44,800 bases of DNA from a virus: positions 1-44,800 of IMG/VR virus record IMGVR_UViG_3300035698_009643; one strand, given 5' to 3'. Both the position numbers and the translations under genes were made by a program. Under the pieces are notes generated by a model. It was not told where the DNA came from. It was given only the letters and a program-made list of their open reading frames with translations, and ran no database searches. Positions 8,269 to 16,485 of the stretch are shown piece by piece (the first letter of the stretch is position 1; every line of letters begins with the position of its first letter).

Positions 8269-9695
8269 TTTTAGATCAACGACAATATGGTCCGGACTAC
8301 ATGAAAATTCCATACTGGAAGCTGAAAACGTCCTATAGCGTTAATGATCTTGTACGCCCTGATGCCGATAACGGCCTTGTATATAGAGCATTGAACAACG
8401 GCATATCAAGTAGCAAGCAAGCACCTACATGGCCTGCGGGTGTTGGTGAAACTGTTGCCGGGTTGTCAGGGCTCTTATGGGTTGCAGTATATGATCGAAC
8501 TTATAAAATTGCAATATCGGGGATGTGTTGCATGCATGAAGGGACAATAGCAGCGGGGGCCGGCGTACTTCAAGTCGGGCAAATCGTTGCGCTCAATTCT
8601 GTAACATATAAATGGTGTGGGTGGAGTAGGTCAAATGATAATGAAGAAGACATAGCACGCGGCATACTTGCTCATAATGTAGACGCAACAGACAGCGACC
8701 AGCGGGCGCAAATATACGGCGCGGGAGAATATGACTATTCTGCTATTTACTGGCAGACCGGCCACACTGGAAAATTCAGGGCGTATGCAATTGATCAACT
8801 TTCAAAGCGCGGGATTCTAATTAACGCTTCGGTAATAACAACCGTAACAACAACTACTAGCTCAACAACGTCTACAAGCTCAACGACAAGCACAACTAAT
8901 TCAACCACAAGTACAACTAGCTCAACCACGTCAACATCATCGAGTAGCTCAACCACTACAACAACAGGCATACCCCAACCGTGGACACCGAGTTTTATAA
9001 GCACTGAATTGTGGATTGACGAAAGCAGCATTGTTGAACTTGATTCTAGGGTTGCGCATTGGGATGACAAAAGCGGTAACGCCAGAAATTTTGTTCAAGG
9101 TATCACTGATAATAGACCAGTTGTGGCAACCAAAGGGAGTGATAATGTTGTGCAGTTTGACGGCGTTAATGACTTAATGACACAGGACGGGTTCATCACA
9201 CTTGGAAGTGTTGCATGTTTTATTGTTGGTCGATATATAACATACGCCGGGCCGTATGCCATTATTCATTCTCGTGGCGCTGACATTGAACCAGAAGCGG
9301 CATTTTATATAACAACTTCGCTTTCTGATGGAGGCCATTACAGGTTGAGGGTTGGGTCAGCGGCTGCGATTGGAACAGTGCCGTACGATGATGGGTGGCA
9401 CATTTTCGGCGGTTCACATATAGGTAACACTGTAAGCATACAGATTGATGGTTTGGAAGATGAGACTCAAACAAATAGTAACACTCCGACATTGAACAGG
9501 CTTGCGATAGGTTCATTTATAGATGAAGACGGGAATCCATTTTACAATTATTCTAATTGCGAGATTGCTGAAATAGTAATAGTAACTGCACTAACAAGTA
9601 AAGAAGAAATTGAAGGTTATCTCGCATGGAAGTGGGGTCTTGAAGATAGCCTACCAGTAGGCCACACATATAAAACTGAAAGGCCAATGATATAA
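8265..9695 (+). CDS. Tail adhesin: carbohydrate-binding-like N-terminus, gpD-like domain, Thr/Ser linker, LamG-type C-terminus
   Basis: 476 residues with four visible parts. Residues about 15-65 (WKLKTSYSVNDLVRP...VYRAL...PTWP) resemble the aromatic repeat of CBM5/12-like domains. Residues about 75-193 align by eye with the head decoration protein at 41193 (shared ARxILA-VD ... GxY ... I-x-L-x-x-GI-I). Residues 195-234 are 40 positions of Thr and Ser with one Asn. Residues about 240-476 form a concanavalin/LamG-like jelly roll ending in the family signature EGYLAWKWGL...LPVGHTY. The protein probably binds a host surface glycan. The Thr/Ser part would be an exposed spacer and possible O-glycosylation site. 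Confidence 0.8.
   Translation: MILDQRQYGPDYMKIPYWKLKTSYSVNDLVRPDADNGLVYRALNNGISSSKQAPTWPAGVGETVAGLSGLLWVAVYDRTYKIAISGMCCMHEGTIAAGAGVLQVGQIVALNSVTYKWCGWSRSNDNEEDIARGILAHNVDATDSDQRAQIYGAGEYDYSAIYWQTGHTGKFRAYAIDQLSKRGILINASVITTVTTTTSSTTSTSSTTSTTNSTTSTTSSTTSTSSSSSTTTTTGIPQPWTPSFISTELWIDESSIVELDSRVAHWDDKSGNARNFVQGITDNRPVVATKGSDNVVQFDGVNDLMTQDGFITLGSVACFIVGRYITYAGPYAIIHSRGADIEPEAAFYITTSLSDGGHYRLRVGSAAAIGTVPYDDGWHIFGGSHIGNTVSIQIDGLEDETQTNSNTPTLNRLAIGSFIDEDGNPFYNYSNCEIAEIVIVTALTSKEEIEGYLAWKWGLEDSLPVGHTYKTERPMI
8847..8966 (+). other. Thr/Ser tract inside the tail adhesin
   Basis: Forty consecutive residues (195-234) are Thr or Ser except one Asn. All four Thr codons and many of the six Ser codons are mixed, so the tract is not a simple slipped DNA repeat; selection seems to act on the protein. 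Confidence 0.9.
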
Positions 9696-10519
9696 TGGCA
9701 GGCCAGACAGAAGCAGGAATTCAAATAGATTTTAGTGACTCGACTGACAGCAACGACAGCGGGGGCCGTGTTTTTGAAGTTACCCCGGCCGGGACGTTAG
9801 AGCCGACTGATGCTGTTGTGTTTAATGTTTACGGGGCAACCAGTGGACTGCTTTCGGGGCTTACTTTAATGTGGGGCGGACGTTCACTTGGAACACCAAC
9901 AGGGCCGACTGCAATGTCAACCGACGTTGTTGAATCGCTTTCATTCAGGGGCGTTGCAAAGATACAATTAAAATACCCGGCGACAAATCTTTCATATCTT
10001 GCCGTGACTGATATTATGGTTGAAGATAACACCACCGGCGCGCTCAGTCTTTTAACGCCGGCAGGAAGCCCGGTTAGCTTAGAACGCATAGGATTTTCAA
10101 ACGTAGGCACAACCGATGATGTGAAACTTTACGGAACTATAAAAGCATCATATCAAATATTAGGGAGTAAGCTTTCATGGGATTGGGATGTTCCGGTTGC
10201 CGGTGGGGATAATTATTTCTACCTATTACAAGACGACGTGCTTGTCTATTCCCATATGATAACAATTGACGTTGATGACTATGTAACCTTGTCGCCGCTT
10301 GATGTTGTTTTGGTCGTTCGTGAATACACAACTGACGTGCTTATAGCCGGCGCCGATGTTGAGATTGACGGTGGGTATCATGGCACTACTGATGAAAACG
10401 GCAGGCTGAATGTCGGGTCATTACCGATAGGCAGGTACACAATTAAAATCACAAAATCAGGATACGTGGATACCGATGAGGATGATCTTGAAAACGATAG
10501 CTTTATTGTCGGGCAATAA
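9695..10519 (+). CDS. Tail-tip structural protein with C-terminal carboxypeptidase-regulatory/CNA-B-like domain
   Basis: 274 residues, starting at the last base of the previous stop (TAATG). The N-terminal 180 residues are beta-rich and unrecognised. The C-terminus (LIAGADVEIDGGYHGTTDENGRLNVGSLPIGRYTIKITKSGY) is a typical carboxypeptidase-regulatory or CNA-B-type beta sandwich, with T-D-x-x-G and L-P-x-G-x-Y turns. Phages use such Ig-like modules as surface display or adhesive domains. Position among tip genes supports a virion role. Confidence 0.6.
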   Translation: MAGQTEAGIQIDFSDSTDSNDSGGRVFEVTPAGTLEPTDAVVFNVYGATSGLLSGLTLMWGGRSLGTPTGPTAMSTDVVESLSFRGVAKIQLKYPATNLSYLAVTDIMVEDNTTGALSLLTPAGSPVSLERIGFSNVGTTDDVKLYGTIKASYQILGSKLSWDWDVPVAGGDNYFYLLQDDVLVYSHMITIDVDDYVTLSPLDVVLVVREYTTDVLIAGADVEIDGGYHGTTDENGRLNVGSLPIGRYTIKITKSGYVDTDEDDLENDSFIVGQ

Positions 10520-10525
10520 AAACCA

Positions 10526-11320
10526 ATGACACAAACAACAGAAATATATATTGAGCGTGAAATGCCAACAGCAGAGGGTAGCGAAGACCCTGCTGACTTT
10601 ACCAAAGATGGCGTGTTAAACGGCAACCCGCCAGCTCTTTACCCTGCCATGTCATATCTTGCACCCGAAGCAATGGATGTCGAAGGCGGTATGGTTACAG
10701 TCAGAATAAAAAAAGATGTTCGCCCCGTTTTGCCTATAGGGTTTCTAATACGCAAAGATACATCAGCGAGCGAGTTTTGGATTGTCACACCCGAGAGATT
10801 ATTATACGAAACAGACCCGGCAAAAAGTGAGCAGATTGATTTTGACATTTTGGGTGATTTTGGATTATGGGAAGATTGTTATGTTGCCAATGATTTCGCT
10901 CTTGCTATTTGTGCATCCGGGCCGCAAGTAATAGGCGGCTTTACAATACCGGCTCAATCGGTTGCGGTTGACTTGGCCAATGACGATGCGTTTGTAACAT
11001 TAAGGTCACCAAAGTTTGAAGTAAATGCAGGTGTTGATTCGATGATTATTGATTTTGATTATTTTACGTTTGAAGATCCTTGGGGTTCGGGAAATATTTC
11101 TCTTGTTGAAGTGTACTGGAAACATGGTGTCTGGGGTGATCCTGATTATAGTAGTGGTAGTGAGGAAATTGAGCTTGAAGATGCAGAAGCCGGGGAAAAT
11201 TCTTTTAGTCTAAACACCATACCAGCAAACTCAAAAATCGATTTAGTATTCAAATTTCGAGGGAGTTCAGATGGCCGTCTTGTTGCATCAATGTCAGCCA
11301 TAAAATTAACGTCCATATAG
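10526..11320 (+). CDS. Putative tail structural protein, unrecognised
   Basis: A 264-residue acidic protein without a family I recognise. The second half has alternating hydrophobic beta strands (MIIDFDYFTFEDPWGSGNIS, SKIDLVFKFRGSSDG) typical of a jelly-roll or carbohydrate-binding fold. It lies 6 bp after one tail gene and 15 bp before another, so a structural virion role is likely. No signal peptide or transmembrane span. Confidence 0.5.
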   Translation: MTQTTEIYIEREMPTAEGSEDPADFTKDGVLNGNPPALYPAMSYLAPEAMDVEGGMVTVRIKKDVRPVLPIGFLIRKDTSASEFWIVTPERLLYETDPAKSEQIDFDILGDFGLWEDCYVANDFALAICASGPQVIGGFTIPAQSVAVDLANDDAFVTLRSPKFEVNAGVDSMIIDFDYFTFEDPWGSGNISLVEVYWKHGVWGDPDYSSGSEEIELEDAEAGENSFSLNTIPANSKIDLVFKFRGSSDGRLVASMSAIKLTSI

Positions 11321-11335
11321 CGAGGGATAAAAACA

Positions 11336-12424
11336 ATGTCCATTATAGCGGCAGAATTGAAAATGTATAAGTCGGCAACCGTGAACGATCTTAACGCAAA
11401 CGGCGGGCGGTTGAGCTCTGCCGAGGTTCAAACGGGAATAAAAAACAACCTACTGCCAGACGTGACGCAAGCTCAACGAATCGCTGGCGTGGTTCAATAC
11501 CGAAAGGCGTTTTGGAAAATCGCACATGCTGATTATAATAACGGGCTTGACTACGCACAGACATTTTTAAAAAGCAGAACGCCCGGCGATGATATTTTGT
11601 ACATGTTTGCAGGGACACAAACAGATGTTCAATCAGGTATTTCAAGCCCGGACATATACGGCGTTGCGCCACTTAAAACATCCGTCACAACGGCAGATGA
11701 TGAGCTTATCGTTACGCTTGACGCTGATGAGGTAATTTACCGTATCGGGGATTATGTATATATTACCGACGGCGTTAATTCCGAAACCCTGTTATTGACA
11801 AACGTTTCAAAATCAAGCCTTGAAGTTACCCTTACTTTTGCCGCAGTATTCAGTTATAATTTTTCAAATGCTGATACGGTTGTCGCCAGCGTTCTTGAGC
11901 TGACCGATGAATGTATTTTTGATCTGACAGATATTACCGACGTGTCCGGTGTTTATGACTTTCCGCTTCAATGGCCGTATCTTGTTCTTGATTGTATCGG
12001 GGCTATATACCAGACGTGGACAATCGTTGTGGCAGAGGGTGGTGCTACGTTCTCATGCAGAGGTGATACGCTTGGCGAAATTGACGCGGCGCAATCTGTC
12101 AGCGCTGATTATGCACCGTCAAACTCTGACTTTCTGAAACCGTATTTCACAATATTATCAAGCGGATGGACGGGATTAGCAGGCACGATGACATTCATAA
12201 CGAAACCAGCGGCAGCGCCTGTTTGGTTTAAAAGGGTTGTCCCGGCTGGTACTGCATCGCAAACAACGAATACCTGCAACGCTACGCTGGAAGGCGAAGT
12301 CGTTGACGTGCGCACGCTGTATACAACCACGACAACGTCAACCACATCGTCAACCACAAGTTCGAGTTCAACTTCGAGTTCAACGACGAGCTCAAGTAGC
12401 ACCACGACAACGACAGCGCCCTGA
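11336..12424 (+). CDS. Tail structural protein with C-terminal Thr/Ser tract
   Basis: 362 residues. The first 329 form a globular beta-rich body with no recognised family (TADDELIVTLDADEVIYRIGDYVYI, FPLQWPYLVLDCIGAIYQTW). Residues 330-360 are 31 consecutive Thr/Ser, and the protein ends in Ala-Pro. Two other virion proteins of this phage, the decoration and tail tube proteins, also end in Thr/Ser tracts. The tail is likely disordered and surface exposed. The protein probably belongs to the tip or baseplate because the hub gene follows 2 bp later. Confidence 0.6.
   Translation: MSIIAAELKMYKSATVNDLNANGGRLSSAEVQTGIKNNLLPDVTQAQRIAGVVQYRKAFWKIAHADYNNGLDYAQTFLKSRTPGDDILYMFAGTQTDVQSGISSPDIYGVAPLKTSVTTADDELIVTLDADEVIYRIGDYVYITDGVNSETLLLTNVSKSSLEVTLTFAAVFSYNFSNADTVVASVLELTDECIFDLTDITDVSGVYDFPLQWPYLVLDCIGAIYQTWTIVVAEGGATFSCRGDTLGEIDAAQSVSADYAPSNSDFLKPYFTILSSGWTGLAGTMTFITKPAAAPVWFKRVVPAGTASQTTNTCNATLEGEVVDVRTLYTTTTTSTTSSTTSSSSTSSSTTSSSSTTTTTAP
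12323..12415 (+). other. C-terminal Thr/Ser tract of the 11336 tail protein
   Basis: Residues 330-360 are only Thr and Ser, followed by Ala-Pro and the stop. Codons are mixed (aca, acc, acg; tca, tcg, agt, agc), which argues for selection on the amino acids. Confidence 0.9.
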
Positions 12425-12426
12425 TT

Positions 12427-13806
12427 ATGGCAGCAATAAACAGCACTGTATCAATTATCTATAATGTCAACGGGAGCGTTTCGCAAACCGTTATTATTCG
12501 ATACGGTATTAATTTACGGGTCAGCACCGATGTTGTTATCCGGAATAATATTATTGAAACTGACCGGATCCAAGGGTCTGTTGAATTATTATATAATATA
12601 ATTTATCGCCGGGTGGTTTTCAATGGGGATAATGATTCCGATCCTGAAGTACCTGTTGAAAATGCTATCGGCCCGGTTGCTAATGTATATGTAGACGGAT
12701 ATGTCATCGAAGCAAACTCAATTATAATTGAATGTTCAGAGGACAGCTATTGTTTTTCATGTGAAATCATAGTTGCAACTGTTGATGGTTGGAAGTCGTG
12801 TGTTGTAGGTGAGGAGTTAAGTGTTGAGATATATAAGTATGAAGGCACTGAAACATTTACAGCCTACTATACGTTTGTAATTGATTCTAAAACACGAAGC
12901 AGGCAATTCGGGTCAACTAATTATACTGTCAGAGCAAGGTCGGGAACTAGCGTGCTTGATTTCCCAAAGGCTAAAACTGTTTTTTTTACAAATGATTCGT
13001 CTGATCCTTTGCAAGCAACCGCACGGAGAATATGCGAAAAATTATGCGATGATGAAGATATAATGCTTCAATGGGATATAGCAGATTGGTGGTTGCCTTC
13101 TGGCATTATTGTCGCAGAGGATGAGTCACCGTTAAGTATTATCAAGAAAATTGTAAGCGCAGCCGGTGGTATACTACAAAGCACAGTTCGTGGTGATACG
13201 CTAATTGTTAAGTATGAATATCCGCCTTTCTATTCAAGTCAAACTATTGTAGATGCTGGGCATATATATAATTGGTCAGAAACACTATATAAAAACCGTG
13301 GGTTTAATCGTGTGCGGATAACCGACAGATCAATATCTGATGTATCAGAGTCTATTTATATTGAGCTTGATGAAGAGCGTAACGGCGGCAAAACAACTTT
13401 CAGCGTTGCAGACACAATTTATCTGCGCGTGTATAGTAGCAGTGCGTACACGATGCAGGTTTCCGGCGGGGAAATAACAAAGATCGCTATTGATCAGGTG
13501 AGTTCTATTGACGACAGCATAATGCTGTTTGATGGGGTTGATCGCCCGTCTGCTTCAAAGCCGATAAATGAAATGGGTGCAACGATATGGTACGGCAATG
13601 ACCTTGGAGAAGTTACAAAAGAAGGCGCGGCTGATTTGCTTGCGGAACTTGCCACATCAGAAACGCTTGGCATATCCAAAACGGCTTATGATGTAAAATA
13701 TGATGTATGGAGGCTTGTCCCTCCGGTAACGGCAACAGGGGAATATCATATCTATGTTAAATCAGTACAGACTGAAGAGACGATAGAAGATGTGGGGGAT
13801 GAATAA
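12427..13806 (+). CDS. Tail hub / baseplate hub-like protein
   Basis: 459 residues. The middle segment, SPLSIIKKIVSAAGGILQSTVRGDTLIV preceded by an ATARRICEKLCDD helix, matches the pattern of hub proteins (gpD/gp27/VgrG-like), where a helix precedes a beta strand that anchors a trimeric ring. Early strands (VSIIYNVNGSVSQTVIIRYG) fit a beta-barrel entry. In siphoviruses such hubs close the tail tube and carry the adhesins. Two small beta proteins follow, as expected for hub-associated plug or spike parts. Family assignment is by pattern only. Confidence 0.55.
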   Translation: MAAINSTVSIIYNVNGSVSQTVIIRYGINLRVSTDVVIRNNIIETDRIQGSVELLYNIIYRRVVFNGDNDSDPEVPVENAIGPVANVYVDGYVIEANSIIIECSEDSYCFSCEIIVATVDGWKSCVVGEELSVEIYKYEGTETFTAYYTFVIDSKTRSRQFGSTNYTVRARSGTSVLDFPKAKTVFFTNDSSDPLQATARRICEKLCDDEDIMLQWDIADWWLPSGIIVAEDESPLSIIKKIVSAAGGILQSTVRGDTLIVKYEYPPFYSSQTIVDAGHIYNWSETLYKNRGFNRVRITDRSISDVSESIYIELDEERNGGKTTFSVADTIYLRVYSSSAYTMQVSGGEITKIAIDQVSSIDDSIMLFDGVDRPSASKPINEMGATIWYGNDLGEVTKEGAADLLAELATSETLGISKTAYDVKYDVWRLVPPVTATGEYHIYVKSVQTEETIEDVGDE

Positions 13807-13808
13807 AA

Positions 13809-14147
13809 ATGAATATTGAAGTTGTGATCGGCGATGGCGACAAGCGTGCTCCAGACATTGTTGATGAACTTTGCACAACTGATGGTTGTGGTATTAGGCG
13901 TGCTAAAAATTTTCTCTATAAAAACGGACATGATACTCTTGAATATAATCTTGACGTTTCTCAATTTAAAAACACTCCACTTCCAGGTGCTAAGATTAAA
14001 GTAAGAGATACAAGTTTAGGTCAAGAGTTTGAAGCAAAAGTGAGAGGATATTTAATATCGGTTATTGCAGCCAACGGATCATCGCCAGCAGTCGTCAATA
14101 CTTCACTACAAATTGAGCGACAAATAATAGAGGTTGAAGATGAGTAA
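13809..14147 (+). CDS. Small tail-tip protein
   Basis: 112 residues, 2 bp after the hub gene. It has strands such as TLEYNLDVSQFKNTPLPGAKIKVRD and FEAKVRGYLISVI, suggesting an OB-like or hub-associated barrel, and begins with MNIEVVIGDG. No family recognised. Its place between hub and spike-like genes suggests a tip component. Confidence 0.45.
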   Translation: MNIEVVIGDGDKRAPDIVDELCTTDGCGIRRAKNFLYKNGHDTLEYNLDVSQFKNTPLPGAKIKVRDTSLGQEFEAKVRGYLISVIAANGSSPAVVNTSLQIERQIIEVEDE

Positions 14148-14373
14148 TATTCTTTCTGAAATGCAATCAATTATTGCACCTTCAAAAACAACCGCAAAGG
14201 TCGGCGTTGTAACTGCTTTAGGCGTTGCTGGTATGCTCTCAGTGCGGACATCTTCAGGTGCTATTTTTACAATATCAGGATCAGCAAAAATCAACGATGC
14301 TGTTTTATTTGACGAGGCTCAGGTTGTAATGATTTTAAAGCAGGAACCAATGCGGACTTATTATATAACTTGA
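14140..14373 (+). CDS. Small OB-fold-like tail spike/tip protein
   Basis: 77 residues from ATG 14140, which overlaps the previous stop by 8 bases. The pattern AKVGVVTALGVAGMLSVRTSSG...ISGSAKINDAVLFDEAQVVMIL resembles the short OB barrel at the base of phage spikes (V-x-V-x-x ... G-x-x-V-x-V ... G-D-x-V). The stop overlaps the -35 box of the next transcription unit. Spike function is tentative. Confidence 0.4.
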   Translation: MSNILSEMQSIIAPSKTTAKVGVVTALGVAGMLSVRTSSGAIFTISGSAKINDAVLFDEAQVVMILKQEPMRTYYIT

Positions 14374-14397
14374 CAGCCCTTTTTTTTATGCTATATA
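14370..14397 (+). promoter_or_regulatory. Sigma-70-like promoter for the glycosylation cluster
   Basis: A perfect TTGACA (14370-14375), a 16-base spacer containing a T run, and TATATA (14392-14397). It sits on the stop codon of the last tail gene and upstream of a 172-base non-coding gap. Transcription would start near 14404 and give a leader of about 140 bases before the first glycosyltransferase. Confidence 0.65.
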
Positions 14398-14430
14398 GGA
14401 AACAGACTAAGCATCAAAGGGAACCAATCA

Positions 14431-14535
14431 ATGAAAACAGAATACCCAATATTATTGGCCGGGAGAATCCTCACGTTGCGAGGCGTGCGGGCGTGCCCCT
14501 TTCCACGCGGTCTCTTCTCCCGGCCTTCCTTTTGA
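14431..14535 (+). CDS. Possible leader mini-ORF (34 residues)
   Basis: ATG 14431, preceded by AAAGGGAACC, opens a 34-codon frame that ends 10 bases before the first glycosyltransferase ATG. Its codons run through the whole 69-base hairpin, so ribosomes translating it would have to melt the structure. The peptide (MKTEYPILLAGRILTLRGVR...) has no known family. It could be an attenuator leader peptide or a chance frame. Confidence 0.3.
   Translation: MKTEYPILLAGRILTLRGVRACPFPRGLFSRPSF
14457..14525 (+). ncRNA. Structured RNA element in the leader of the glycosylation cluster
   Basis: An 11-bp perfect closing stem (GGCCGGGAGAA 14457-14467 with TTCTCCCGGCC 14515-14525) encloses two further helices: CCTC/GAGG (469-472 with 480-483, counted from 14000) with a 7-base loop, and CGTG/CACG (484-487 with 504-507) holding an inner GGGC/GCCC hairpin. 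The result is a multi-branched fold, not a simple terminator. The downstream TTCCTTTT is a poor U-tract. It is not a tRNA: no T-loop consensus or usable anticodon arm. A cis-regulatory or attenuator role is inferred. Confidence 0.6.
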
Positions 14536-14545
14536 AAGGGGCATT

Positions 14546-15814
14546 ATGAAAGAACGCATTGCAATCCTAACCAGCTTCAGGGAATTTAACCCCGGTTATT
14601 CTTTGACCGGAATAGTCCGCGATCAAATCAGGATGTTACAAGAGGCGGGGCATGAGGTTTCCTTGTTTGTGTGCGCTGATTATGATGACACGAAATATCC
14701 GGGGCCTGATGACTGCGAGATTTTAAAGGTCATGCCGAAGTGTAATTTAGTAGACTATCAAAGCAAAGAAGATATAAGCGAAGAGCATACAATTGTTGCT
14801 ACCGACACCGCTGCGGCACTGATAAATTCACTTGAAGGCTTTGACATTGTATTCACGCATGATTTGATATTTCAAGGTTGGTTTTTACCGTATGCATTCG
14901 GTATTCAATTGGCATCAGTAGCTTTACCCTGCGTGCGCGGGTGGTTGCATTGGATTCACAGCATACCCAGCGGAAGCCGTGATTGGTGGGGGATAAAGGA
15001 GTATGGCAATAATCATAAGCTGATTTTCCCAAACAAAACAGACTTGATCCGCGTTGCCGAACAGTACCGTGGAACGCTTGACGATGTGCGCTGCATACCG
15101 CATATCAAAGACCCGCGTTCATGGTTTGGTTTTTGTGAGCAAACGCTTGATATTATTAAAAAGGTTCCGGCGCTTTTGACCGCTGATTTCGTACAGGTAT
15201 TACCGGCATCAGTTGACCGGCTATCGGCAAAGCGGGTGCTTGAGGTTATGAAGATATTTGCAAACCTGAAATATTGCGGGTGTTCGGTTTGTCTGCTAAT
15301 TGCGAACCAGTGGGCAACCACAAACGTTCATAAAGAGTGCATCAGCAATTATGAATTTTATGCTCATAACTGCAATCTTGATATTAACAAGGACTTTGCA
15401 TTTACGTCCAGGCTTGGTGATTATGAAATTGGGCTGCCGCAGCAGGCAATTCGTGACTTACTTTTACTAAGCAACCTTTTTATATTCCCAACTCGTGAAG
15501 AAAGTTTCGGCCTTGTGGTTGCTGAATCCGGTTTAAGCGGTGCGCTGTTGGTGCTGAATAGGTCATTGCAAATGCAAATGGAAATTAGCGGCATGACCGG
15601 CCTTTACTTCGATTTCGGAAGTTACACGAATACTTTCAATGTTGTTGATGAGGAAGCATATTATCTTGACATTGCGAAAATCATTATTGGCAAAGCAGAG
15701 CAAGACAATGCCATTAAAAGCAAGACATTTTTCAGGCAGCACAATAACTGGACTGCGCTTTATAAAAACAGCTATCTGCCTATCTTTGGAGAATCCCTGA
15801 CATGGACACACTGA
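14546..15814 (+). CDS. GT-B glycosyltransferase (GT4-like)
   Basis: 422 residues, starting after AAAGGGG. The C-terminal half has the retaining GT-B signature FPTREESFGLVVAESG with E319-x7-E327, which positions the nucleotide-sugar donor in GT4 enzymes. The N-terminal half opens with ERIAILTSFREFNPGYSLTG, a GT-B-type start with a Gly-rich loop. It transfers a sugar from an activated donor to an unknown acceptor. First gene of nine overlapping or closely spaced genes for glycan or protein modification; overlaps the next by 13 bases. Confidence 0.82.
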   Translation: MKERIAILTSFREFNPGYSLTGIVRDQIRMLQEAGHEVSLFVCADYDDTKYPGPDDCEILKVMPKCNLVDYQSKEDISEEHTIVATDTAAALINSLEGFDIVFTHDLIFQGWFLPYAFGIQLASVALPCVRGWLHWIHSIPSGSRDWWGIKEYGNNHKLIFPNKTDLIRVAEQYRGTLDDVRCIPHIKDPRSWFGFCEQTLDIIKKVPALLTADFVQVLPASVDRLSAKRVLEVMKIFANLKYCGCSVCLLIANQWATTNVHKECISNYEFYAHNCNLDINKDFAFTSRLGDYEIGLPQQAIRDLLLLSNLFIFPTREESFGLVVAESGLSGALLVLNRSLQMQMEISGMTGLYFDFGSYTNTFNVVDEEAYYLDIAKIIIGKAEQDNAIKSKTFFRQHNNWTALYKNSYLPIFGESLTWTH

Positions 15815-16485
15815 AAATTGCTGCGGTCATTCCATCCGTTCATCCTGTTTTATTGCATGCGCTTTTAGAGTGTCTTGAAAAGGGAACTCGCAAGCCTGAT
15901 ATGCTGGTAATAATTGACAACAGTAAAGGCGGGATTAAAAATGTGGCCTTACGTTATTCAGGCCCGTTTCATATTGCGCGGACACGGACAAGGCTTACCG
16001 TTAATGAGTCATGGAATGTGGGCAAACAAATGACATCCGGTTTTGATGTTATATCGTTTTTAAATGATGATATTTTAGTAGGTGATAAGTTTTTTGAGAA
16101 GATAGAAACAGCGTTCAATAAGCTTGGCAAGAAGTGCGGCGTTGTCTGCCCTGCAACAACAAACGATTCAACAATATGGTCAATGCAACCGGATCACAGG
16201 GGCGGGGCGGGTGCTTATAGTGCAATGAGAACGCGCGAAGGGTGGGCGTTTAGTATCAGCAAAGAAGCATTGGCCGTATGCCCTTTAATCCCTGCCAATA
16301 TTCTAAAAACTTTTTGCGGTGATGATTGGCTTTGGTATTACACAAAAAAGGCAGGCTTTACATGGTATCAAGACTTGTCAAACCTGATTTATCATGCCGT
16401 TGGTAAAACTGTTAAAACTGAACAGGTTCGGGCAACACTAAAGCATGAGCGCCGGGAATTAAATCGGTTAATAGGTGAAGCATGA
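15802..16485 (+). CDS. GT-A glycosyltransferase (GT2-like)
   Basis: 227 residues. The start KIAAVIPSVHPVLLHALLECLE...MLVIIDNS has the GT2 nucleotide-binding pattern, and SFLNDDI (NDD at 88-90) takes the place of the metal-binding DxD. A second acidic site, FCGDDWLWYYTKKAG, would hold the catalytic base. The protein is shorter than many GT2 enzymes but spans the catalytic domain. It overlaps both neighbours, so it is translated with them. Donor and acceptor unknown. Confidence 0.75.
   Translation: MDTLKIAAVIPSVHPVLLHALLECLEKGTRKPDMLVIIDNSKGGIKNVALRYSGPFHIARTRTRLTVNESWNVGKQMTSGFDVISFLNDDILVGDKFFEKIETAFNKLGKKCGVVCPATTNDSTIWSMQPDHRGGAGAYSAMRTREGWAFSISKEALAVCPLIPANILKTFCGDDWLWYYTKKAGFTWYQDLSNLIYHAVGKTVKTEQVRATLKHERRELNRLIGEA

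Noticed and set aside
8795-9070. Antisense Val/Leu-rich frame opposite the Thr/Ser tract
   Set aside because: Mirror of the Thr/Ser codons (complement gives Val, Leu, Glu); no start signal or family features.
14457-14525. tRNA-like gene
   Set aside because: The fold has an 11-bp outer stem, no T-loop consensus and no anticodon arm of proper size, so it is kept only as a structured leader.
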